NCBI RefSeq assembly: GCF_900476215.1
Contig: NZ_LS483446.1
Span: forward strand, 930,001 to 994,000
Direction of reading: 5' to 3'
Length of the DNA: 64,000 nucleotides
From: Helicobacter mustelae
GTDB lineage: Bacteria > Campylobacterota > Campylobacteria > Campylobacterales > Helicobacteraceae
A model generated the notes under the pieces. It made no database searches. It was not told the origin of the DNA and was given only the letters and a program-made list of their open reading frames with translations. Positions 26,369-37,600 of the stretch are shown piece after piece (within the stretch, counting starts at the first letter, position 1; each line of letters starts with the position of its first letter). A program made the position numbers and the translations under genes.

Positions 26369-27003
26369 CAGTCACACACCCAATAATATGGCAGCGGTGA
26401 GGTGTAATTATAATTTTCTTCGCGCGTGAAATCCATGCGATTGATGGTGTTATAAATCAAATCACGAAAGACATAATTATAGCCACAGGTCTTGCCCTGT
26501 ACGCTGCCATCCACATACATGATGCGCTTTCTAGTGTAGAGGTCATACCAATCCAGCGTAAAGTGGTAGGTAAGCGCGTAGTTGGTTTGCTGGGTGAAAT
26601 CTGTGAGGTTGAAGCTTTTTTGCGGGGAATTATCACAATAAAATCTCTCGCCATAAAAATAGCATGAGGAAGTCACGCCATCATTGATGACGCTGTAATT
26701 GTAGCTTACGATGGGATAGGAGCGGATGTCTTTGAAAAGTCGGATGTAAACGGCGTTGCGCGCAGTGCCTGGACGCAATTCTGTTTGTTTATAGACGCTA
26801 TTAAAACCACGGCGCTGCAACTCATAGATGATGAGATCCACATAATAGGCAGATAGGAGATCATTGGAGTTGTGCATGATAATTAGAGGCGCGTTGATAT
26901 TGAAGCGATAGTCCTTTTGCAGCACGGAGTAATAGCCCATATTCAGCCGCGCACAGCCCACAAAAAACAGCAAAAACAAACCAAAAATTCCAAAAATTCT
27001 CAC
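26368..27003 (-). CDS. Predicted lipoprotein of unknown function
   Basis: A protein of about 211 residues with a lipoprotein signal, MRIFGIFGLFLLFFVGC, the lipobox cysteine being residue 17 from the GTG I chose. That GTG has GGAGGA five bases upstream; a GTG four codons earlier (27015) is also possible and follows the selD TGA directly. The mature part is rich in Tyr and Asn, has CYFYGERFYCDN and KTCGYNYVF segments, and ends PYYWVCD. I do not recognise the family. It sits between selD and queD with overlapping ends, which points to shared transcription rather than shared function. Confidence 0.75.
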   Translation of the reverse strand: MRIFGIFGLFLLFFVGCARLNMGYYSVLQKDYRFNINAPLIIMHNSNDLLSAYYVDLIIYELQRRGFNSVYKQTELRPGTARNAVYIRLFKDIRSYPIVSYNYSVINDGVTSSCYFYGERFYCDNSPQKSFNLTDFTQQTNYALTYHFTLDWYDLYTRKRIMYVDGSVQGKTCGYNYVFRDLIYNTINRMDFTREENYNYTSPLPYYWVCD

Positions 27004-27015
27004 AAATTCCTCCAC

Positions 27016-28041
27016 TCATCCTAGCAGAATCGCACCCTGTGCCCGCGGAATCACTTCCCCGATGATGCTTGCGCGTTCGTATTGAGATTTTTTCAAAGCA
27101 TCAAGCAATGCCCATGCCTTATTTTTGGGTAAAGCAAAAACAATTCCACCTGAAGTCTGCGCATCATACAAAAAGCCATCTTCACCGCGCTCCCGCGTAT
27201 CTCTGACTGCATGAGAAAAATATGCGCGATTATTTTTGCTGCCTAGAGAAATATTTTGAGCTAGCAATTCTTTCACAGGTTCAAATAATGGGATTTTATC
27301 CACCTCTAGGGCGAAACTCTGCTCCTCTGCGCACATCTCTAGCAAATGCCCAATGAGCCCAAATCCCGTGATATCCGTGCTTGCATGGATGGGGAAGTCT
27401 AGAGCGATGCGCATGGCATAGACATTGAGCAGCGCCATGGATTCCACACATTCTTTTGCAGCACTAAGCGCGAGATTTTCCCTCTTTAATGCAGTGGTGA
27501 TGATGCCACTGCCAATAGGCTTGCACAGCAGCAGCACATCCCCGATCTTTGCACCGCGATTGGGCCAAAAAGATCTAGTAATGCCACTCACACTCAGGCC
27601 ATATTTTTGTTCCCTGTCATTGATGGTATGCCCGCCCAAAAGCAGCGCGCCGCATTCTTTAATCTTTTCCATGCCGCCCCTCAAAATCTCTTGCAAGCAG
27701 GATTTGCTCACATGCTCCCTATCCCACATCAAGACATTAAGCGCAGTGCACACCTCAGCCCCCTTGGCAAAGACATCACTCAGCGCATTTGCCGCAGCAA
27801 TCTTGCCATAAAAATAGGGATCGTCCACGATGGGAGTGATGAAATCAATGCTTTGGAGCAAAAAATCCCCATTTTCTAGCGCATAGATCCCACAATCCTC
27901 ATGATGCTCAAATCCCGCGATCAATTTAGGATCGCTTTGGCTGGGGAGCGAGGAGAAGATTTGTGATAAGTCCGCCGGACTTGATTTCCCCGCTCAACCC
28001 GCGCACTGCACAAAATGTGTGAGCTTGATTTCTTCATTCAT
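27016..28041 (-). CDS. selD: Selenide, water dikinase SelD, itself a selenoprotein (in-frame UGA)
   Basis: SelD makes selenophosphate from selenide and ATP, for selenocysteine and 2-selenouridine. A start codon scan that treats UGA as stop gives only 302 residues from 27924 and misses the catalytic site. Reading through the UGA at 27996-27994, the gene starts at the ATG at 28041. It encodes MNEEIKLTHFVQCAGUAGK, aligning the UGA codon (residue 16) with the catalytic Cys17 of E. coli and Lys19 with the essential Lys20. The total is 341 residues, the normal length. An AAGTCC-GGC-GGACTT hairpin begins 11 bases after the UGA, as expected for a bacterial SECIS. The ATG overlaps the yedF stop (ATGA). 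Confidence 0.93.
27968..27982 (-). promoter_or_regulatory. SECIS-like hairpin of selD
   Basis: A 6-bp stem AAGTCC/GGACTT with loop GGC lies 11 bases downstream of the UGA codon at 27996-27994. Flanking bases GAGCGGGGA and TCTCCTCGCTC could add a lower stem. SelB would bind the apical part to deliver selenocysteyl-tRNA. Confidence 0.7.
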
Positions 28042-28382
28042 AGGCTTAGCACCGGGTATTGCAAGAGAAGCGCGCTGATATTTTTGGCATCATTGATCCT
28101 TCCCACCCCTAGCTTTTTTTCCAGGCCAAAATGCTCCACACAGCCCTTGCAAAACTCTAGCTCTACGCCAAGATCTTGCAGCTTTTGAAGCGCTTCAAAG
28201 ACAGTGGGATATTTGCCTGGCTCACCAAAGAGCACACCACGATTGAGAAACACAATGGCCCTAGGGCGTAATTCTTTATTTTGTGCATGATCTGCTATCG
28301 CGCTCAAAAATCCATCACTCACCATGCCACCAAGCTCGCCATCGCCGATTTTGTCATCCTTAATCAATAAGACTTTTTCCAT
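28038..28382 (-). CDS. yedF: YedF-like selenium metabolism protein (DsrE-like domain only)
   Basis: A 114-residue protein matching the C-terminal DsrE-like half of YedF: an initial VLLIKDDKIGDGELGGMV, then AIVFLNRGVLF and the C-x2-C motif EFCKGCVEHFGL near residue 78. The N-terminal TusA/SirA-like half of full YedF is missing. Genes of this kind often neighbour selD, and here the stop overlaps the selD ATG by four bases. A role in handling selenium or sulfur is inferred from the family and location. It starts two bases after the dapE stop. Confidence 0.82.
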   Translation of the reverse strand: MEKVLLIKDDKIGDGELGGMVSDGFLSAIADHAQNKELRPRAIVFLNRGVLFGEPGKYPTVFEALQKLQDLGVELEFCKGCVEHFGLEKKLGVGRINDAKNISALLLQYPVLSL

Positions 28383-28384
28383 CC

Positions 28385-29722
28385 TTACTCCTTTTGTAAA
28401 ATTAAATTTTTTTCTAAAATTTTGTCTTGTGCAAATTTTGTGACAAGCCTAGCAAAAATCGCACAAAGCGCCTCCAGATCGGCGATTTCCACGCATTCAT
28501 CGATGCCATGGATCCTATCATTTTTGACGCCAAATTCTACCACTTCTATACCATATTTTGCAAAGAATCTCGCATCGCTCGTGCCCCCGCTGGTGCTCAA
28601 TTCTGGGCTAATTTTTAGGATCTCTTGGATGCAATCTTGCATCTTTTGTGCGATGTAGCCCTCTTTGGGACTCAAAAAAGGATGAGAGCTCTGCTTGAGG
28701 GTCAACTCATGCTCCACTCCTTCTAGCACGCTGCTTATGTATTTTTGAATATCTTGCTTGGTGGTCTTGGTATTGTTGCGCACATTAAAGAGGATTTTTA
28801 GCGAATTTGGCGTGACATTGACTGCCTCTATGCCCCCACGAATATCTGTGATCACGAGCTTGGAAGGCGCAAAACTCTCATCCCCACTATCTAGATCCAC
28901 CCCAGCAAGCCTGCCCAAGCGCGCGCCCAAAATCTCTGTGGGATTTTTACATTTCTCTGGATAGGCCACATGCCCCTGCTTGCCCTTGATGAGCAGCTCT
29001 CCATTGATAGAACCGCGCCTGCCAATCTTGATGACATCGCCCATTTTGAGATTGCAGGTAGGCTCTGCTACAATGGCAAATGTGGGCAAAAATCCTTTTT
29101 GTGCGAGGAATTCTAGCACATAGCGCGTGCCATCAATCCCCACTCCTTCCTCATCGCTTGTAAGCAGCACAGAGAGGATTTTGGGGGATTTTGAAGACAT
29201 AAGGGCTTTTTTTGCCTGCAAGATGGCAGCCAAAAATCCCGCAATCCCGCCCTTCATATCTTGCGCACCCCTGCCATAGATCTTGCCCTCCTTTTGCAAT
29301 GGCACAAAAGGATCGCTCCCCCAGCCCTCCCCTGGGGGTACTACATCAACATGGCCTGCAAAGCACAGATGCGGTAGCTTTGCTAGCGCAGAAAAGTCTC
29401 TGAGATTGTTAATGGCAGGATTTTTTAGCGTTGTGTCACCATTTTGTTTTTGTGCATTTGCGGCGCTTTCGGTAGGGTTTTTAGAATTTTTTAGATTTTG
29501 GCCAAGATTTTTGCTAGCAGAAAGTGCTAGGGAATCTTCTTGCTCGGACGAGTTTTGGCTACCAAAGACTCGGTAGCAAAAGAGATTTTTGATCTGGTTT
29601 TTATCTAGTGCAATCACTTCAAAATCCCCCAAAATCTGCGTGATTTGCGCATAAATCCCGCATTCTTTTGGCGTGATGGTGGGATAGGTAATCAGCCTTT
29701 GCAAAATCTCAGTAGCTTGCAT
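28385..29722 (-). CDS. dapE: Succinyl-diaminopimelate desuccinylase DapE
   Basis: A 445-residue M20-family zinc enzyme that frees LL-diaminopimelate for lysine and peptidoglycan. Metal and catalytic motifs are [15 protein letters not shown] (near residue 125), [16 protein letters not shown] and the late [11 protein letters not shown]. It is about 60 residues longer than usual because of a polar, low-complexity insertion (about residues 55-112, rich in Asn, Ser, Lys and Gln) just before the first metal-binding strand. It overlaps the end of mnmG by 14 bases. Confidence 0.93.
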   Translation of the reverse strand: MQATEILQRLITYPTITPKECGIYAQITQILGDFEVIALDKNQIKNLFCYRVFGSQNSSEQEDSLALSASKNLGQNLKNSKNPTESAANAQKQNGDTTLKNPAINNLRDFSALAKLPHLCFAGHVDVVPPGEGWGSDPFVPLQKEGKIYGRGAQDMKGGIAGFLAAILQAKKALMSSKSPKILSVLLTSDEEGVGIDGTRYVLEFLAQKGFLPTFAIVAEPTCNLKMGDVIKIGRRGSINGELLIKGKQGHVAYPEKCKNPTEILGARLGRLAGVDLDSGDESFAPSKLVITDIRGGIEAVNVTPNSLKILFNVRNNTKTTKQDIQKYISSVLEGVEHELTLKQSSHPFLSPKEGYIAQKMQDCIQEILKISPELSTSGGTSDARFFAKYGIEVVEFGVKNDRIHGIDECVEIADLEALCAIFARLVTKFAQDKILEKNLILQKE

Positions 29723-31607
29723 TGCTTTTTTTGTGGTGGAGATGGATGTAGAGATGCAAGACTTCTAGGCTTGCAGGCGTGATGCCGCTGATATTTTTGG
29801 CATGAAAAAGTGTGGCGGGACGATGGAGATTTAGCTTTTCTACCACTTCTAAACTTAGCCCTGCTATTCCTTCAAAAACAAAATCTCCAGGGATCTTGAT
29901 GCGCAGCATCTCCTCCATCTGCTCGACACTTTGCTTTTGCTTTTCTATATAGGCATCATATTTGCATAGGATGCGCAGCTGAGACCTTGCACGCAAGCTA
30001 AAATCTTTGAAAAATTCATCCAAGACATCAAACTTTTCTTCGCTAAAGCTATCGCGTCCTGCCACAAGCACCGCACTGCATTTATCCACGATGGGCGCCT
30101 CATGGATTTTTTCCAGCAGGGCTAGTGTTTCTTTGGAAGGGGTGAGAGTTTTTTTTGTCAAAAATTCCATGCCCCTATCAATGTCTTCTTGATCTTTTTG
30201 CAGCATTTGATAATCCTCCTCCTCCATGAGGCCAAGCCTATAGGCATATTTGCCCAGGCGAAAGAGGGCATTGTCTTCGCGAAGCAATAGGCGATATTCT
30301 GCCCGCGAGGTAAAGACACGATAAGGCTCATTGGTGCCCTTGGTGACTAGATCATCAATCATCACGCCAATATAGCCCTCATCACGGCGCAATACTAGCT
30401 GCTCCATGCCAAATTTTTGCGCATTCCCCTCAAGACTTAGCACCGCATTGATGCCAGCCATGATGCCTTGGGCTGCAGCCTCCTCATAGCCAGTGGTGCC
30501 ATTAATCTGACCAGCAAAATAAAGCCCAGAAATAAGGCGGGTTTCTAGCGTGTGATAGAGCGCTGTGGGATTGCAGTAGTCATATTCAATCGCATAGCCA
30601 TAGCGTGTGATGCGCGCATTTTCTAGGCCCGCGATGGAGTGGATCACAAGCTCTTGGATGTCATAGGGTAGCGAGGTACTCAGGCCATTAACATAGTATT
30701 CCACGCCATCCCTAGTCTGGGGCTCTAGGAATAATTGATGGCGCTCCTTGCTTGCAAATCGATGGACCTTATCCTCGATGCTGGGGCAATAGCGCGGCCC
30801 CACCCCCTCAATCTGACCAGTAAACAGCGGGGCGCGATGGAAATTTTGCGCAATGATTTCATGGGTTTTGGCATTGGTGTAGGTCACAAAACAGGGCAAT
30901 TGCGATGGCGCAAAGTCTTTGGTGTGATAGCTAAAATGCGGCGGGATTTCATCGCCATGATGGATTTCCAAACCCGAAAAATCAATGCTCCTGCCATCTA
31001 TGCGCGGACAGGTACCAGTCTTGAGCCTGCCAAGCTCAAACCCCAGCTCTTTAAGACTCAAAGAGAGCTTATTGGCACTATCCTCACCAAAGCGACCATT
31101 CTGGCTTTGGGACTCTCCGATATGCACCAGCCCACGCAAAAAAGTACCTGTGGTGATGATGACTTTTTTTGCAAAATAACACTTGCCAATGTTGGTTTTC
31201 ACACCCTTAATCTTTCCATCTTCTACAAGCAGTTCCTCGACCACTTCTTGAGATACACTCAAATTTGGCGTATGGAGCACATGATTTCTAGCATGAATGC
31301 GATAGGCATCCATATCAATCTGGGCGCGTGTCCCTCGGACTGCTGGACCCTTGGAGGCATTGAGGATGCGGTATTGGATGCCGCTTTTATCACTAAGTCT
31401 CCCCATCACGCCTCCTAGTGCATCCACCTCCTTGACTAAATGCCCCTTACCAAGACCCCCGATGGCAGGATTGCAGCTAGCAAGCCCGATGTTTTCTATA
31501 AGCATGGTTAATAGATGCGTCCTTGCTCCCATCCTAGCACTGATGCAAGATGCCTCGATGCCTGCATGCCCACCGCCAATCACTAAAACATCCCATTCTC
31601 TCATCAT
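29709..31607 (-). CDS. mnmG: tRNA uridine-5-carboxymethylaminomethyl modification enzyme MnmG (GidA)
   Basis: A 632-residue FAD protein that, with MnmE, installs the carboxymethylaminomethyl group on U34 of several tRNAs. It has the N-terminal dinucleotide motif [11 protein letters not shown], the GIDA signatures [22 protein letters not shown] and [14 protein letters not shown], and two cysteine-containing active-site stretches. Length fits. Its first ATG overlaps the stop of the giant autotransporter gene by four bases (ATGA); a second ATG follows immediately. It leads the chain mnmG-dapE-yedF-selD-lipoprotein-queD-queE. Confidence 0.97.
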   Translation of the reverse strand: MMREWDVLVIGGGHAGIEASCISARMGARTHLLTMLIENIGLASCNPAIGGLGKGHLVKEVDALGGVMGRLSDKSGIQYRILNASKGPAVRGTRAQIDMDAYRIHARNHVLHTPNLSVSQEVVEELLVEDGKIKGVKTNIGKCYFAKKVIITTGTFLRGLVHIGESQSQNGRFGEDSANKLSLSLKELGFELGRLKTGTCPRIDGRSIDFSGLEIHHGDEIPPHFSYHTKDFAPSQLPCFVTYTNAKTHEIIAQNFHRAPLFTGQIEGVGPRYCPSIEDKVHRFASKERHQLFLEPQTRDGVEYYVNGLSTSLPYDIQELVIHSIAGLENARITRYGYAIEYDYCNPTALYHTLETRLISGLYFAGQINGTTGYEEAAAQGIMAGINAVLSLEGNAQKFGMEQLVLRRDEGYIGVMIDDLVTKGTNEPYRVFTSRAEYRLLLREDNALFRLGKYAYRLGLMEEEDYQMLQKDQEDIDRGMEFLTKKTLTPSKETLALLEKIHEAPIVDKCSAVLVAGRDSFSEEKFDVLDEFFKDFSLRARSQLRILCKYDAYIEKQKQSVEQMEEMLRIKIPGDFVFEGIAGLSLEVVEKLNLHRPATLFHAKNISGITPASLEVLHLYIHLHHKKSNASY

Positions 31608-34600
31608 TGCCCTCCTCTTTGTCTATAGTTTTGCTGCTGGTAGTTTTGTTGTTGATAATTCCCCTGCGAGCGCTGGTAGTTTTGTTGCGGGCGCTGGGGT
31701 TGATTGGCCTGCTGGATGCGAGACCCTGTAATCTCTTTTGGCTTTTCTTTGGTGTTTTCTTCATTTTTCTTCTGAGATTTTTGGAATGTCACAGCATAGC
31801 TTGGATGTTCACGCTTCTGGCTGCCAAAGCTATAGCGCACTCCAGCATTGAAGAGATAATCCTGGTTGATGAGCTTGCCCAAAAACCCTGCCTGCCCCTC
31901 AAAATATAGCCGCACATTTTCTGTAATCATGCTATTGATGCCAAAGGAGACTAATGCCATGTGATTATAGAAAAACTCACTAGTGCTAGTAGCAATCCCA
32001 CTGACATTTAGTATCAACTTCCCTGCGTTGTAATTCCCCACATAAGAAGCCCCCAGACGGAAATCTGTCTGATTACTCCCCGTGCGCAGACTATAACCAA
32101 AGGTCATACCCACAGCACCGCGCATCAAAAAGGATACGCTACCACTAGAGGCTAATTTATCTTGTTCTAACATCCCCATTTCCTGCAGCATCTGCACCTT
32201 GGTCATAAAACCACCATAAAGCGCTAAATTGCCATCTACCCAAAATCTCCTAGCCTTATCAAAATTCAGGCGATACCCCAATTCCTCTTTGATTGTGAAG
32301 ACATTGCCCCTAGGAGGTGTTTTGACATTGTTGCTCTTGGTGTTTATAGAAATATAGTCATATCGCACAAGCGTATCAGCATAAAATCCACTATCCCCAA
32401 TGTAGGTATAGTAGATTGCTCCATTCATAGAGGTACCAATGGCATCATAGAGGGGAGCTCTTAGACGATTGTAGCCATATCCAAAGCTCACACCCACATA
32501 ATGCATGCCCTTTTCTGCTGCAAAGCCATAGTCATAGCCTCCCTGTAGATTGTTATAGAAATTCTTCACGCTGAAAAATTTGGAAGTGGAATGACCCACA
32601 AAATCCCTCATCCAAAGGTTGTTATTGTACACGCCATCGCGCAGCTCACCCATACGCTTGTTGAGATTATCCAAAGAAGAGAGATACACCAAATACACAC
32701 TTGCTAGCAAAGAAGTGGTGTTCTGATTCTCCTGGGGATTAATCTCTGCACTAAAACCCTTGATGTAGTAGTTATCCACCAAATTTTGCGCACCTTGAAT
32801 CGTGGTGCCCTGGCCGCTACCTTGACTACCCTGGCCACCTTGACTATTGCCGCTGCCACTAGGTGGGGTGATACTTGGATTTTTGGGCTCAGTAACCTTG
32901 GCATACCAAGTCTCAACAAGCAAATACCCCTGCTTTATGACAGAGGGTCCAGAGACATTAAATGCAAAATTACTCCTGGCTACATTTTCCACCGTGGCTA
33001 CAAGGATATTATTGCCACGATTTTGGGGCTCATAGACATAGTTATTGGCATTCTTGAGATCATAATCACTATAATAGGTCTGCAACCTTGCATCGCTCGT
33101 GCTGCCAGTTGCAGTCATGATGTCGATGAGATCGGCCTTTTTCTGCTCAAGATTTGCCACTCCACGGAAATAGACATGATTAAGATCTTTTGCGTCATGA
33201 ATCTTAAGATCAATAAAGCCATGATTCTTGTAGAGATCTCCTGCGACCATGTCAACGATGGTGTTTTTTTGCAGCAGCGTGGAGCTTGAGACATCCGCAT
33301 TCTCTCTTACATTCACCGCACTTAGATTCATGACTGTGGTGCTGGCATTGACCATCCATCTAGAGCCCTCATCTAGGTTGATGGAATAATTGGCCTTTTT
33401 ATTGACAAAATCCGCATCCAAAAGCGAGAATTTATCGATGTTGAAAGTCACTCCAGGGTTTGTCGCCCCTTTCTGTGCTGCTAATACAGTGCCATTACCT
33501 GATGCACCAGGAGTGCCACTCAAGATATTGATACTACCGATGTAGGTGCCACTAAAGACATAATCTGTGGCACTTCGCATAGTGACTGTTGTGACATTGG
33601 TGGTGTAATTAGAGACATCGCGCAGAGATCCAAGCATTGCATTGGCCTTAGAGGCATTGAGACTTAACATGAGGCCATTGGTGAAATTACTGGGATTAAG
33701 TCCATTGGTGATGTCAGGATTTTTGGCAGTAGTTTGAGTGTTGTTGGTAGCAGAGAGGATGAGATCTGTGACCCCACCTGTGTAATAGATCTTTGCATTA
33801 GCCCCATGTGCGATGCCCTGCACAGCGATGAGATTGCTTGACCCCTCTCCTGTGCTAATCTGAAAATCTAGCATGCCATTTGCTGGTGTGCCTGTGTTAG
33901 GCGTGGTGGGTTTATTCTCTGCTAGTGCGAGGCTTAGGACATTTTTCCCTCCATCACCAGCACCCATCACAAATCCCCTGGCATTGAATTTGGCATAGGT
34001 CAATATATTGACAGAACCCTGGCCATATGCCTGCACGCCCTGAGTCTTACTAGAGGAGCCTTGTGTGATGGTGAAGCTATTTTGCCCGCTACCATTTGCC
34101 AAAATATTCCCATCAAAAGTGGCATTGCTAAGAGAAAAAGAATTAATCCCGCCTCCTAGGGCTGCAACATTGCCTATGATGCTGCTTAGCACCGTGCCAA
34201 TGGGGTTAGTTTTATCTGCATTAGTTCCATCAGTGAGCGTGTTTTTGGCACCACCATCTGCATAGATGACATAGCCATTCCCATTATTATTTTGAAGCGC
34301 TACCCCTCCCTCCTTGGTAAAATTCAGAGTATTGCTCCCGCCATGATTAGCAATCATTGCCCCACTTAGAAGGCTAGCTCCTGTCATCTTTATGATGTTT
34401 TCTCCAGCATCCGCGATCACATCCCCATGCATGGTGAGCTGATTGAGGATTAGGGTATTGCTTCCCTGATTTAACGCTGTGACATTGCCCGTGATATTTT
34501 GCTTCATATTTGCCGCATTGGCTCCAGCAGGTGGCGTACTCGTGGTACCTGGTGCTGGTGTAGGTGTTCCTGGTGTAGCAGCATTTTGCCCGCCATTTGC

Positions 34601-37600
34601 TGGTGGGGTTTTTTGGAGTTGGAGTGCAAGGGACTGGCTGATATTATTTGACCCACCATCTGCTAGGATGGCGTTTTTGTTCTTGTCATTTGCAATGAGG
34701 GTAATAGAGGATTTATCTTGCAGGAGGATGAGATTTTTTGCATCATTTCCCACTGCAGAGACATGAGCGCTGTTAATGACAAGATTTACTAGCTTCTCTA
34801 GGTCATTTTTCCCGCCATTTTGGGCGATGATGCTGCCTAGGATAGTGTTAGCTGCCTTTGTGTCTTGATTTATGACAGTATTATTCCCAGCATCTGCGAA
34901 CACCGCTTGGGTGGAAGTTTGATTGAGCCCCAAACTCGCACCATTAGAGAGAGTGATGGTATTTACCCCACCATTGATGGCAGAGAGGGTGGAGTTTTGG
35001 ATCTTAGAAGCTCCTCCTTGGATGGTGATATTATTTTGTGCACCATTACCCTGGGCTTCCATCGCACCAACAATAGTGATACCCGCACCATTCACACCCC
35101 CAGCGCCTCCAGCATTTGCCGCGACCTTGTAGGTCAATGTGTTGATCCCAGCATTTGCACTGATATTGCCAGTGATGCTTGAAGTCCCACCAGTGAGCGT
35201 GATGGAGTTACTACCTGAGTCTGCTAGGATGGCATTTTGCCCGCCATTGATGCTCATCAAGGTGAAATTAGAATTTGTTGCAATGATTTTATTCTCTGCA
35301 TTTCCGCCCTGAGCCATGATCCCACCATTGCTCATATCAAAGCGCGCCACCTGGGAAAGGTCATTCACTCCAGCATTTTGGGCGATGATGCTGCCTAGGA
35401 TGGTGTTTGCTGCCCCATTCCCCGCTCCAGCATTTCCATTTGTTGCATTAGAGGCGATGATGGTATTTTTGCCACCCGTCCCCTCTGCAAAAATCGCTGC
35501 CACATTGTCCTTAGTCATGAAGGTAAAGGTAGAAGTAGCGCTTAGATCTAATGTATTGGTAGCACCATTTTGAGCCGCAAGATAACCAGCACTATTTGCA
35601 TTATTGATTGTTCCATTGAAATGCAGCGTATTGCTAGCCCCCGCACCCTCTGCGATGATGGAACCCATAATACTCGTAGTCTGAGGAGCTGGAGCTGGTG
35701 GCTGACCTCCGATGCCAGCAGTGGCTTTGGTGTTTGTGTAGTCATTTTGCCCGCCATTTTGAGCGATGATATTGCCCTCTATGCTAAAAGCCGCCTTGCC
35801 AGCTTTGAGTATGATGGTGTTAGTTCCTCCATCTTGGGCTATCAACGCATTCCCCGCTCCATTTGCCTTGAGGCTAAAACTTGCCTCCGTAGGGGTGATG
35901 ATGTTTTTTCCACCCTTACCGCTTGCAGTGATATTGCCATCAGTGATGATGAAATTTGCCACGCTACCCAGATTATTCACACCACCATTAATAGCAGACA
36001 TGGTAACTGTAGAGATGCTAGATTGCCCCTCTAGCGTGATGGTGTTTTGGCTGCCCTGGCCATTGGCTGTGATGCTCTGTGTAGCCACTACAAGTGCTGC
36101 ATTTCCCGCGGGGGGATTTGGCGGAGGTGGAGGATTTGGAGCAGGATTGGTGGCCTTGGCTAGATTGTCGCTAATGTCATTGCTCCCACCACCAAGGGCT
36201 GCTATATTGCCAGTAATCTTTCCTTTTTGGATGGCGATATGATTCCCACCACTATTGGCACTAATAGCACCCGTGATATCGAGATTTGTTAGAGTGATGG
36301 TGTTATTGCCTTTTTCTAGTGCTGTTATATTGCCTGTGATGGCATTGCTTCCCGTGGTACCACCATTGATGGTATTGCTCGCACCCTGTCCTTGAGCATT
36401 GATGGCACTAGCACCAGTGAGCTGCATCGTGGTGGTGTCTTTGAGCGTGATGGTGTTAGTCGCATTACCATTTTGGGCCACTGCATCAAGGTAAAAATTT
36501 GAGATTTTTGCACTGTCATTTAGAGTCAGTGTATTGGTGACATTGCTACCATTTGCCTGCAAGATCCCACCCTTGATACCAGAACTCCCAGCAACAATTA
36601 GCACATTACTCCCCCCACCCCCCAGTGCATACATGGAGCCTGTGAATTGCAGTCTTTTGAAATTCAAGGTATTGCTTCCGCCATCCACTGCCAAGATATT
36701 CCCATTGATGGTATTAAACCCAGTAGGCGCAGTTCCAGGAGCAGGTGGAGGAGCAGCGGTGACTCCATTTTCTGCATTGATGATATTGCTCGCACCCTTG
36801 CCCTGGGTGTAGATGGCATCATTGCCCTTGCCCACAGCCTTTCCATTGGCATCTTTGATGCTAGCACCATTGAGTGTGACAAGCGAGCTGTCATTAAGCG
36901 TGATGGTATTGCTCGCATTACCATTTTGGGAGATTGCCTCCATATATCCTGACATACTAGATCCATCTTTGAGCGTCAGAGAGTTGGTAGAGCTACCCAC
37001 CAATGCCCGGAGGGAGCCAGTCATTTTGGTATTACTAATTGTGGCGGTATTACTCCCCCCGCTTGCTAACATATCTCCTGTGAGTATGTTGGCAGGATTA
37101 TTATCCTTAGATCCAAGCGTGAGGGTATTTGCCCCTTTTTCTTTTGCGATGATGGAGCCTATGACATTGACATTTTTTAGTGTGATGGTGTTAGTTCCCT
37201 GATTGGTCGCAGTGATGTTGCTCTGGATTTGATTTAGGGGATGATTTGGCTTAACAGGTGGTGCACCATTTAGGGCATTTTGAGCATCATTGATGACATT
37301 GCTAGCATTTTCTCCATCCGCATAGATGGCATTGCCATCATGATCCACAAAATTAACGCTGCTCCCCTGCTCTAGATTCAGCGTATTGGCAGCACTACTA
37401 TTGCCACCCTGCTTATTCTGTGCGATGAGATAGGCATTTTGCAATGAGGAATCTTTGAGCGTGATGGTGTTTGCTGCTAGCTCCACACGCGGGGGTGGTG
37501 GGGGCACTGGGGGTGGCAGGGCATTGGGACCAGTGCCATTATTTGGAGTGGGTGCAGGCTTTTGTGGGGGTGCATTATTGCCAGAATAAACCGCACTCAC

